Shown: positions 15,863-22,332 of the stretch, piece after piece
Numbering within the stretch: the first letter of the stretch is position 1
How the letters are laid out: each line of letters starts with the position of its first letter
Assembly: GCA_017530275.1 (NCBI GenBank)
Contig: JAFXMP010000161.1
Coordinates: 1 to 23,819, forward strand
Source of the DNA: Clostridia bacterium
Lineage (GTDB): Bacteria; Bacillota_A; Clostridia; Christensenellales; Aristaeellaceae
DNA: 23,819 bases
Direction of reading: 5' to 3'
Translations under genes and position numbers: made by a program
The notes under the pieces: model-generated
Told to the model about the DNA's origin: nothing
The model's database searches: none
The model's input: the letters and a program-made list of their open reading frames with translations, nothing else

Positions 15863-15891
15863 GCCGGAACAATTGCTTTCCGGCTTTTTTT
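15863..15891 (+). terminator. Intrinsic terminator of the permease-ATPase operon
   Basis: GCCGGAA (15863-15869) pairs with TTCCGGC (15878-15884), followed by seven T. Confidence 0.9.
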
Positions 15892-15932
15892 ATGACGATA
15901 TTGTAAACTTGCGCTTTCTGAAAGAATTGTCA

Positions 15933-15961
15933 TTGAATAAATGCGAAAATGCGTATATAAT
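15933..15961 (+). promoter_or_regulatory. Sigma-A promoter of the DUF951/signal peptidase operon
   Basis: TTGAAT (15933-15938), 17-bp spacer, perfect TATAAT (15956-15961), about 30 bp before the DUF951 start. Confidence 0.82.
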
Positions 15962-15992
15962 AGACCCATCGATCATCAAGGAGGGAAGCCGC

Positions 15993-16208
15993 ATGGACAA
16001 CGACGTATTTCTGGGCGATGTGATCCAGACCCGGAAGCCTCACCCCTGCGGCGGCGATACCTGGGTGGTCATCCGAACTGGCGCTGATATCAAAATCAAA
16101 TGCCAGGGCTGCGGCCGGATCGTGATGCTGGACCGAGAGGTGTTTTTTAAACGCCGGAAAAAGGTGATCCAGCGTACCGCGGCACCCGAGGCTGAAAGAG
16201 AGGAGTAA
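15993..16208 (+). CDS. DUF951 family small protein (YyzM-like)
   Basis: 71 residues from the ATG at 15993, chosen because AAGGAGGG lies 7 nt upstream and the promoter ends at 15961; a longer reading would start inside the preceding terminator. The family core is clear: GDVIQTRKPHPCGGDTWVV (about 8-26), RTGADIKIKCQGCGR (about 28-42) and a basic FFKRRKKVIQ end. DUF951 proteins are conserved small proteins of Bacillota with no established function; the Cys residues (HPCGG, CQGCG) could bind metal. The acidic C-terminal tail (APEAEREE) is an extension. Signal peptidase I follows 9 bp later in the same probable operon. Confidence 0.9.
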   Translation: MDNDVFLGDVIQTRKPHPCGGDTWVVIRTGADIKIKCQGCGRIVMLDREVFFKRRKKVIQRTAAPEAEREE

Positions 16209-16217
16209 AACCTGACC

Positions 16218-16979
16218 ATGCAAACGGAGAAGAACCCCGACATTTTACAAACTGAAAACACGCCTGTCGTTCCACAGACAGAAAACGAGCCTGTCGTTTT
16301 ACAAACAGAAAACAGGCCTGTGATTGCACAGATGGAAAAAAAGCCCGCTACATTCTGGGAACGGCATAAGGAGAAAAAAGCCAGGCAGAAAGAAAAGGAA
16401 AAGAATAAAACGCTGGCACAGAAAATCATGAGCTGGGTTTGGACGATTCTGGCGGCGGTGATCATTGCCACGCTCGTGCGTGCCTTTGTGGCGGAGCCGA
16501 TCCGGGTGGACGGCACCAGCATGACCAACACCCTCAAGGACGGTGAAATTGTGCTGGCTACCAAATGGGACTATCTATTGGGAGAGCCTCAGCGCAACGA
16601 TATCGTGATCTGCCGGTATCCCGGCAGGATGAATGAACGCGGCGCCAATCAGATCACCATTAGCGCTGCTTTGTCGTTGGATGTTTACACGCTGTTCGTC
16701 AAGCGCCTCGTGGCCCTGCCCGGCGATACGGTGCAGATCACCGGCGGGCATCTGTATGTGAACGGCGAATTGGTGGAAGACCCCGAATTCATGGCCAGCG
16801 TGCCTACGGATTATTCCCTGCGGACCCTGGGGGCGGATGAGTATTTCGTAATAGGTGACAACCGTTACTCTTCCCACGATAGCCGTGCCAGTGACGTAGG
16901 CCCCATTTCCCGGACCGCGATCATGGGAAAGGTAAAGTTTGTGATCCTGCCTTGGGGCCAACATCGAAGCGTGGAATGA
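16218..16979 (+). CDS. Signal peptidase I, with repetitive N-terminal extension
   Basis: 253 residues; S26A enzymes cut signal peptides from exported proteins on the outer face of the membrane. The N-terminal cytoplasmic part (1-68) is unusual: from residue 2 it consists of 9-residue repeats (QTEKNPDIL, QTENTPVVP, QTENEPVVL, QTENRPVIA, then QMEKKP), followed by a Lys/Glu-rich charged stretch. One transmembrane helix (about 70-91) leads to the catalytic domain with nucleophile Ser101 in DGTSM, general base Lys162 in FVKRLVALPGD, and the GDNRYSSHDSR box. GAGGAG lies 13 nt before the ATG, a rather long spacing, so translational coupling with DUF951 is possible. All catalytic residues are present. 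Confidence 0.94.
   Translation: MQTEKNPDILQTENTPVVPQTENEPVVLQTENRPVIAQMEKKPATFWERHKEKKARQKEKEKNKTLAQKIMSWVWTILAAVIIATLVRAFVAEPIRVDGTSMTNTLKDGEIVLATKWDYLLGEPQRNDIVICRYPGRMNERGANQITISAALSLDVYTLFVKRLVALPGDTVQITGGHLYVNGELVEDPEFMASVPTDYSLRTLGADEYFVIGDNRYSSHDSRASDVGPISRTAIMGKVKFVILPWGQHRSVE
16221..16346 (+). repeat. 27-bp in-frame tandem repeat (4.7 copies) in the signal peptidase gene
   Basis: Units at 16221-16247, 16248-16274, 16275-16301, 16302-16328 and a partial at 16329-16346 encode QTENxPVVx-type nonapeptides. Units 2-4 are the most alike; unit 1 and the last are diverged. Confidence 0.85.
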
Positions 16980-16997
16980 GCAAGAAAACCATCACAC

Positions 16998-17025
16998 AAA
17001 AAGCCCTTTTCGGAGGGCTTTTTGC
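16998..17025 (+). terminator. Intrinsic terminator of the signal peptidase operon
   Basis: AAAAAGCCCT (16998-17007) pairs with AGGGCTTTTT (17014-17023), shortly after the stop. Confidence 0.9.
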
Positions 17026-17030
17026 TATAC

Positions 17031-17060
17031 AAAAATCTCCCGCACAGGGCTGTGCGGGAG
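17031..17060 (-). terminator. Intrinsic terminator of the NAGPA-domain gene
   Basis: Read on the minus strand, a perfect 10-bp stem (17060-17051 with 17046-17037) is followed by ATTTTT (17036-17031). Confidence 0.9.
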
Positions 17061-17079
17061 AGGGGCGCCGGGGAGAGGA

Positions 17080-19020
17080 TCAGAAGATATTATTGGAATG
17101 ACCGATGCCGAACAGCTCGTTCTGCTTGCGGTTGGTGATATCGCCGTAATTGCCGGATTTATTGATCTGGCGTCCCATGAACATCATGACGGAAGTGGCG
17201 CCGCCGTCTAAGTTAATGGCGGAAGTGCAGCCCAGTTCGGCCATTTTTTCACCCAGCCAGATGCAGCTTTCGCCTTTGCTTTCCGAGGTGCGGCTTTCCA
17301 CTACCACGGCGATGTAATAGCCGGGTTCCACCATGCCCCAGGCGGTGCGGGGGTTGGGCGTTGAGCCAAATTCCGTGGAGCGGGGGGAGACCTCGCCGTT
17401 TTCCACCAGGATGGGGCCGAAGGACAGAGCGTCGGTGGCCCCGGCAGCCAGCAGTTCCTTGGAGGTAACAGTGGCGTTTTTGTGCAGGCTCACGCTGCCA
17501 TCGGGATACAGAGCCATTACATCCAGGGGCGGGTAAACCGTGGAGGTAGCCTTCTTGGGCCGGTCAAACAGCACTTTGCCATCCCGGATGATCACGCCGA
17601 TGGGATAATCGTAGCTTTCTTCATGATCCCGTTCGATGCGGTAAATAAAGTAATCGGAATTGATGGCGAACACCACCTTATGCTGCACGGCGATCTTGTC
17701 CGCCAAAGCCTTGTAGCGGTCGCCATAGGAGGTGTAATGGGCTTCGTCGTAGGGGAAGAAATCAAAGCGTTCGCTTTCGTCCCTGGTATAAATCTGAGCC
17801 TCGAACCAGCGCAGGGGCTGCTTCTTGCTGTTGGTGCCCGTGCGGCGGTTGATTTCGATTCGCAGGGTCTGGGAGGCATACAGCCACAGGCCGGTGGTTT
17901 CATCCTGATACACGAATTCCTCCTCGCCCTCCGGCAGGAAGCCCTGGGCGGTGAGGTTGGGGAACAGTTCATTGATGCCTGCCGGGTCCGCCGCGGCGGT
18001 AAAGCACTGCTTCTCTTCTGCGGCGGGCGCTTCCGTGGGTGTTTCTGTGGCTTCCGGCGCAGGCGCTTGGGTTTCAGCTTTCGGTTCAGCGGTTGCCAGG
18101 ATCACCGTGGGGATATCGTCAGCGGGGGCCTGGGTGGGCGCTGGGTTCGCGGTAGCTAAGATCACCACGGGAAGATCATCGGCGGGGGCTTGGGTGGGTT
18201 CCGGCTGGGAAACGGAGGCGGACGCTTCAGCTGCATTCCCCTGGCCGGGAACCAGTGCATAGGGGGAGGAAAGGGTGCCGCTGCCGCTTTGGATATGCAG
18301 CAGGTTCAAGTCCACATACACGGCGGGCCGCACGCCCAAATCGCTGTTGCCCACGGAAATGCGGCCGATTTTGCCCTCGTCCATCACCCGGCGGTGCTGA
18401 AGGGGATAATCCGTGCTCCGGGTACGGCTCCACCAGGGACTGTATTTATTGCCGCCCTTTGAATATTTGTATAGATGAGGCTGATTTTTGGTTTCTTTCC
18501 AGTAGTTATAGTCAGGCAGCTCAAAGATGGGCGGATCAACCGCCACGCTGGCCCAGGCTGTACTTGTGCACAGCCGCATGTTATTGGATGAAAAACCGAT
18601 AGAAGCGTCCTTCATTTCATCGGAGGTGATCAGCGTCACCAGGGCGTTATCCTCTGTGCGCTGAAGCAGAGCGGCCTGTTCTTCCGCGGTGAAGGCGTCG
18701 TTCAGGAACGTACCGTTCAGGTAGTTGTACAAATCGCTGGTTTCCCAGCCCTTGTAATGCTCGTGATCCCCGTGTACGGGCGCGGCGAACAGGATATATT
18801 CGCTGAGCAGGTACGCTTCCCCTTTCTCGTTTTTCAGCACCCGCCAAACAATGGGGCGCACCGTGCCGTCGGCATCCGTGGGATAGGAGCCGAAGGTCAC
18901 GTATGTATATCCTGCTGCGCGGGAGTAGCCGGGGATGCCCGCGGCGTCCTCCGCCAGGGCGGGAAACGCGGCGCACAGCGCCAGCAGCAGGGCAAGCAGC
19001 AATGTGGTTTTCCTGATCAT
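17080..19020 (-). CDS. Secreted DUF6273-like / phosphodiester glycosidase (NAGPA) two-domain protein
   Basis: 646 residues from the second of two close ATGs (19020), which is 6 nt after GAGGG; the first ATG abuts that site. A signal peptide (about 1-24, ending PALA-ED) has no lipobox. Residues about 35-240 resemble DUF6273: YVTFGSYPTDADGTVRPIVW near the start and LGVRPAVYVDL at the end. A Pro/Ala/Thr-rich linker (about 260-335) holds two 20-residue repeats (275-294, 295-314) beginning PTQAPADD. The C-terminal part (about 430-646) matches NAGPA/phosphodiester glycosidase domains: VVFAINSDYF, LSFGPILVENG, NPRTAWGM and AINLDGGATSVMM. Family role: cleaving GlcNAc-type phosphodiesters, with links to exopolysaccharide metabolism. 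Probably surface-associated or released; exact substrate unknown. Confidence 0.86.
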   Translation of the reverse strand: MIRKTTLLLALLLALCAAFPALAEDAAGIPGYSRAAGYTYVTFGSYPTDADGTVRPIVWRVLKNEKGEAYLLSEYILFAAPVHGDHEHYKGWETSDLYNYLNGTFLNDAFTAEEQAALLQRTEDNALVTLITSDEMKDASIGFSSNNMRLCTSTAWASVAVDPPIFELPDYNYWKETKNQPHLYKYSKGGNKYSPWWSRTRSTDYPLQHRRVMDEGKIGRISVGNSDLGVRPAVYVDLNLLHIQSGSGTLSSPYALVPGQGNAAEASASVSQPEPTQAPADDLPVVILATANPAPTQAPADDIPTVILATAEPKAETQAPAPEATETPTEAPAAEEKQCFTAAADPAGINELFPNLTAQGFLPEGEEEFVYQDETTGLWLYASQTLRIEINRRTGTNSKKQPLRWFEAQIYTRDESERFDFFPYDEAHYTSYGDRYKALADKIAVQHKVVFAINSDYFIYRIERDHEESYDYPIGVIIRDGKVLFDRPKKATSTVYPPLDVMALYPDGSVSLHKNATVTSKELLAAGATDALSFGPILVENGEVSPRSTEFGSTPNPRTAWGMVEPGYYIAVVVESRTSESKGESCIWLGEKMAELGCTSAINLDGGATSVMMFMGRQINKSGNYGDITNRKQNELFGIGHSNNIF

Positions 19021-19081
19021 GTTCATCCCTCAATCCAATCATTTTTGCCGTGCTCGCTATTCGCGGCCCGGCTGGACGGAC

Positions 19082-19100
19082 AATCAGCCTGCGGCTGATT
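19082..19100 (-). promoter_or_regulatory. Perfect 8-bp dyad just downstream of the NAGPA-gene promoter
   Basis: AATCAGCC (19082-19089) and GGCTGATT (19093-19100) with a 3-nt centre fall around +2 to +20 of the predicted transcript. It could be a leader hairpin or an operator. Confidence 0.4.
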
Positions 19101-19108
19101 TCCTCATC

Positions 19109-19137
19109 ATTATACCATATTTCTCCTTTCCTCACAA
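19109..19137 (-). promoter_or_regulatory. Promoter of the NAGPA-domain gene (extended -10)
   Basis: On the minus strand TTGTGA (19137-19132), 17-bp spacer and TATAAT (19114-19109), with TGG directly before the -10. Confidence 0.75.
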
Positions 19138-19186
19138 GCAGGAAACGGCCATTTTACAAGATTGGGAAGATACCGCGAAAAAAGAT

Positions 19187-19215
19187 TTGCATTTGCGAAT
19201 AGAGAATGATAAAAT
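19187..19215 (+). promoter_or_regulatory. Promoter of the small 80-residue gene
   Basis: TTGCAT (19187-19192), 17-bp spacer, TAAAAT (19210-19215). Confidence 0.65.
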
Positions 19216-19272
19216 ATATACAGGTAAAAAGCAGCGCCGCTGCCGAATAAAATGAACAGGGAGGAAAAGAAC

Positions 19273-19515
19273 ATGAGCGAGAATATTGCCAAATACGTGG
19301 AACAGGTGGTAGCCAAGCTGACGGGCAACAACAGTCTCATCGAGCAGTTCAAGAAGAACCCTGTAAAAATCGTCACTGATATTCTGGGCATCAAATTGGA
19401 CGATCAGCTGATCCAGGCCGTGATCAAGGCGGTGCAGGGCAAGCTGAACATCCAGGACGTGGCCAAGAATGCGGGCGGTATCCTGGCGAAGATCAAGAGC
19501 CTGTTCGGAAAATAA
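19273..19515 (+). CDS. Small helical protein of unknown function (80 aa)
   Basis: 80 residues from the ATG at 19273, preceded by AGGGAGGA at good spacing; an upstream in-frame codon would overlap that site. I do not recognise a named domain. The pattern is an N-terminal helix (SENIAKYVEQVVAKLTGN), an EQFKKNPVKIVTDILGIKL segment, a DQLIQAVIKAVQGKL helix, and a Gly/Lys-rich amphipathic C-terminus (GGILAKIKSLFGK). No signal peptide or cysteine. I recall similar QFKKNPxK-ILGI short proteins in other Clostridia annotated only as hypothetical, but cannot verify that here. It has its own promoter and terminator, is convergent with spo0A and divergent from the secreted NAGPA gene, so it is an independent transcription unit. 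Confidence 0.82.
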   Translation: MSENIAKYVEQVVAKLTGNNSLIEQFKKNPVKIVTDILGIKLDDQLIQAVIKAVQGKLNIQDVAKNAGGILAKIKSLFGK

Positions 19516-19534
19516 TGCTCCAAAAGCAAACAGG

Positions 19535-19563
19535 AAGGAGCCGCGGAAGCGCAGCTCCTTTTT
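19535..19563 (+). terminator. Terminator of the small gene, facing spo0A
   Basis: AAGGAGC (19535-19541) pairs with GCTCCTT (19554-19560), with inner CGC/GCG pairs, then TTT. It may also act on the convergent spo0A transcript, whose strand has a shorter T-run. Confidence 0.82.
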
Positions 19564-19584
19564 CATCGCATTTTCTTTTCAGGA

Positions 19585-20349
19585 TCAAGCGGTATATTCC
19601 ATGCTCAGCTTGTCCGCGATCAGGGCTATAAATTCACCGTTGGTGGGTTTATCATCCGGCTTTGCTACGTCACAGCCGAAAGCTTTGTTCAGGGTGTCCA
19701 CCCGTCCACGGCTCCAGGCCACTTCGATGGCGTGACGGATCGCCCGTTCCACCTTGCTGGAGGTGGTGCTGAAACGCCGGGCGATGGCGGGATACAGCTC
19801 CTTGGTGATGCCGCCGATCATTTCCGGCTTTTCGATCACCAGCTTGATGGCTTCCCGCAGGTACTGATACCCCTTGATGTGGGCAGGAATGCCCATAGCA
19901 AGGAACAGGTTGGAAATCCGGTCGTCCAGGTTCTGCCCCGCGGCGTACAGCGGTTCCAGCGGCGCGGAAGGCTGATGAGCCGCTACTTCCCTGATCCGGT
20001 CAACCAGGACGGGCAGCTCCACTGGCTTGATCATATAGTACATCACCCCCAGCTCCACCGCACGGCGGATAAAGTCGTCCCGGCCCAGGGCGGTGACGGC
20101 GATTACCCGGGGCCGCTTTTCCAGCGGCATCCGCTGCAGCTGAGCCAGTACGCCGAAGCCGTCCAGCGATGGCATGATCATATCGAGCAGCACCACATCC
20201 GGCTGCTTTTCCTGGATTATTTTCAGGGCGTCCTGGCCGTTGGACGCTTCACCCACGATGGAAATGTCTTTTTGGGTTTGCAGGTATTGGTTCATGGCGT
20301 TGCGCAATTCGTCATTGTCATCCACGATTGCGGCTCGGATGATGGTCAT
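19585..20349 (-). CDS. spo0A: Stage 0 sporulation response regulator Spo0A
   Basis: 254 residues, a normal Spo0A length. It is the master regulator of entry into sporulation, activated by phosphorylation and binding 0A boxes. The receiver domain has acidic pocket Asp10/Asp11, phospho-acceptor Asp56 in VLLDMIMP, Thr86 and Lys108. After a linker, the Spo0A-specific DNA-binding domain shows GIPAHIKGYQYLREAIKLV, TTSSKVERAIRHAIEVAWSR (recognition region) and the PTNGEFIALIADKLSMEYTA end, all diagnostic. The ATG is preceded by AAGAGGGGG. It is monocistronic here and not next to spoIVB, its partner in many clostridial genomes. A promoter lies at 20497-20524 with 0A-box-like sites near it. Confidence 0.98.
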   Translation of the reverse strand: MTIIRAAIVDDNDELRNAMNQYLQTQKDISIVGEASNGQDALKIIQEKQPDVVLLDMIMPSLDGFGVLAQLQRMPLEKRPRVIAVTALGRDDFIRRAVELGVMYYMIKPVELPVLVDRIREVAAHQPSAPLEPLYAAGQNLDDRISNLFLAMGIPAHIKGYQYLREAIKLVIEKPEMIGGITKELYPAIARRFSTTSSKVERAIRHAIEVAWSRGRVDTLNKAFGCDVAKPDDKPTNGEFIALIADKLSMEYTA

Positions 20350-20496
20350 GGATCGTCAGCCCCCTCTTGATATAATGGAATGATGGTATCCCGCTGCGTG
20401 AATACGGGATCAGTGAAAGGTGGGAAGAAACTCAGGCGGGTGCAAATATGCTCCCATTCAGCAGCATTCTTCCCGCCATTGGAAGATTCGTCCATT

Positions 20497-20524
20497 ATTA
20501 TAACGGATAGAAGAAAATTATCAA
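20497..20524 (-). promoter_or_regulatory. Candidate spo0A promoter with nearby 0A-box-like sites
   Basis: On the minus strand TTGATA (20524-20519), 16-bp spacer, TATAAT (20502-20497). TGTCGAT (20556-20550) lies about 26 bp upstream and GGACGAA (20493-20487) just downstream; each is one mismatch from the 0A box TGNCGAA. The 381-bp gap to murQ otherwise holds only the murQ promoter and a weak ATCCCG/CGGGAT hairpin (20388-20410) in the spo0A leader. Confidence 0.6.
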
Positions 20525-20664
20525 CGAATAAGTAACTATAAGAATTATTATCGACAAAAACATGAAAAATAGACGATTTGGACCAATCTGCGCCGACAGA
20601 AAAGCGGAAGAATCGGCAAGAAGCCCGTAGAAAAATGAAAACAAGTGTTCTGCTATTGCCGCCG

Positions 20665-20693
20665 TTGACGCAGATGGTCCGGTTTGATATAAT
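20665..20693 (+). promoter_or_regulatory. Sigma-A promoter of the murQ operon
   Basis: TTGACG (20665-20670), 17-bp spacer, perfect TATAAT (20688-20693), 37 bp before the start codon. Confidence 0.85.
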
Positions 20694-20730
20694 AAGCACA
20701 AAACAAGCGGAAAACAGGAGCTGAAAGCAG

Positions 20731-21639
20731 ATGGAATTTGAACGCTTATCTACGGAACAGGTGAACGAACAAAGCAAAAATTTGGATATGCTGTCCCCCT
20801 TGGAGGCGGCGAAGCTCATGAACCGCATGGACCGCCAGGCGGCGGATGCGGTGGAGCAAGCCTTGCCTCAAATCGCGGAAGCAGTGGAAAAAATTGCGGA
20901 CCGCATGAAGGCGGGGGGCAGACTGATTTATATCGGCGCGGGCACCAGCGGACGGTTGGGCGTGTTGGACGCGTCCGAATGCCCGCCCACCTTCGGCACG
21001 GACGAGGGACTGGTGGTGGGCCTGATCGCCGGGGGCGATTATGCCCTGCGCCATGCCGTGGAACGGGCGGAGGACAAACCCGAATTGGCGGTGGAAGCGC
21101 TCCGGGAAATCGGCTTTAGTGGTAAGGATGTGCTGGTGGGCATCAGCGCCAGCGGCTACGCGCCCTACTGTGTGGGCGGGCTGGATTACGCCCGTTCCTT
21201 AGGCGCGCTGACCATCGGCCTCTCCTGCAATCAGAATGCCATCCAATCTCAGCACGCGGATATCGCCATCGAAATGCCCACCGGCGCGGAGATCCTGTCC
21301 GGCTCCACAAGGCTGCGGGCAGGCACGGCCACCAAAATGGCCCTGAATATGCTCACCACCCTGACCATGGTGCAGTTGGGCAAGGTGTATGGAAACCTGA
21401 TGGTGGATATGCGGCCCACCAACCAGAAATTGCAGGACCGGGCAGTGCGCATCGTGCAGAAAGCCCTGAACATGGAGGACAAAGCCGAAGCCGACGCCCT
21501 GCTGGAAAGCGCGGACCGGGACGTGAAAACCGCCATCGTCATGCGCTCCTGCGGAGTGGATCGGGCAAAAGCCCGGGAAGCGCTGGAGAAAAACGGCGGC
21601 TTCGTGCGCCGAGCGCAGGCGGAGCTGTTATCAAAGTAA
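20731..21639 (+). CDS. murQ: N-acetylmuramic acid 6-phosphate etherase
   Basis: 302 residues, the usual MurQ length. It removes the lactyl ether from MurNAc-6-P, giving GlcNAc-6-P and D-lactate, the key step of peptidoglycan sugar recycling in the cytosol. It is a SIS-domain protein: the phosphosugar loop IYIGAGTSGRLGVLDASECP (about 69-88) contains the conserved Glu, followed by PTFGT, and the GckR/MurQ signature SGSTRLRAGTATK lies near 190-202. A C-terminal helical domain (about 235-302) completes the family architecture. AGGAG precedes the ATG. A two-component system starts 12 bp after its stop, so they are probably co-transcribed. No PTS gene for MurNAc is in the window. Confidence 0.96.
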   Translation: MEFERLSTEQVNEQSKNLDMLSPLEAAKLMNRMDRQAADAVEQALPQIAEAVEKIADRMKAGGRLIYIGAGTSGRLGVLDASECPPTFGTDEGLVVGLIAGGDYALRHAVERAEDKPELAVEALREIGFSGKDVLVGISASGYAPYCVGGLDYARSLGALTIGLSCNQNAIQSQHADIAIEMPTGAEILSGSTRLRAGTATKMALNMLTTLTMVQLGKVYGNLMVDMRPTNQKLQDRAVRIVQKALNMEDKAEADALLESADRDVKTAIVMRSCGVDRAKAREALEKNGGFVRRAQAELLSK

Positions 21640-21651
21640 GGAGAAAACGCC

Positions 21652-22332
21652 ATGCGGATATTGCTGGTAGAGGATGAAAAGGGCATTTCTTCAGCCATCT
21701 GCCAAATGCTGAAAAAAGAAAATTTCTCCGTGGACCCCGTGTATACCGGTACGGACGGGCTGGATTATGCTCTGGCGGGCATCTATGACGCCATCATTTT
21801 GGACGTGATGCTGCCGGGCATGGACGGGTTTGAGGTGCTGTCCTCTTTGCGGAAGGAAGGGATCAAGACCCCCGTGTGCATGCTCACCGCCCGCTCCGGC
21901 CTGGAGGACCGGGTGCGGGGGTTGGAAAAGGGCGCGGATTATTATCTGCCCAAGCCCTTCCAGATGGCGGAGCTCATCGCCTGCCTGCGGGCCATTACCC
22001 GGCGGCGGGAGGACATGCCGGTGATGGAATTAGCCTTTGGGGACATCGTGCTCAATCAGCAGGAAGCCAAGCTGCTGTGCCGGACCACCGGCCAATCGGT
22101 GAAGCTGGGAGCCAAGGAATACCAGATCATGGAAATGCTGCTGCGCAATCCCCGTCAGATCTTGAACAAGGATACCCTTTTCGTGCGGGTGTGGGGCTAT
22201 GAAACCGAAGCGGATACCAGCAACTTAGAGGTTTACTTGTCTTTCCTGCGGAAAAAAATGACTTTTGTGGGCTCAACGGTCAAAATCAAGGCGACCCGGG
22301 GCATGGGATATTCTCTGGAGGAAGGCGTATGA
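21652..22332 (+). CDS. Two-component response regulator, OmpR/PhoB family
   Basis: 226 residues. Receiver domain with acidic residues Glu7-Asp8, phospho-acceptor Asp51 in IILDVMLPG, the MLTARS switch and Lys of YYLPKPF (about residue 101). A winged-helix DNA-binding domain (about 125-226) shows KLGAKEYQIMEMLLRNP, LFVRVWGYE, and the TSNLEVYLSFLRKKM recognition helix region ending in KATRGMGYSLEE, all typical of OmpR-type regulators. TAAGGAGAA sits 7 nt before the ATG. The last codons overlap the sensor kinase start by 4 bp (ATGA), showing tight coupling. Target genes are unknown; linkage to murQ suggests a cell-wall or amino-sugar signal (inference). Confidence 0.96.
   Translation: MRILLVEDEKGISSAICQMLKKENFSVDPVYTGTDGLDYALAGIYDAIILDVMLPGMDGFEVLSSLRKEGIKTPVCMLTARSGLEDRVRGLEKGADYYLPKPFQMAELIACLRAITRRREDMPVMELAFGDIVLNQQEAKLLCRTTGQSVKLGAKEYQIMEMLLRNPRQILNKDTLFVRVWGYETEADTSNLEVYLSFLRKKMTFVGSTVKIKATRGMGYSLEEGV

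Noticed and set aside
20346..20828. Minus-strand open frame across the spo0A-murQ gap
   Set aside because: It overlaps both promoters and the start of murQ, and the encoded sequence resembles no protein.
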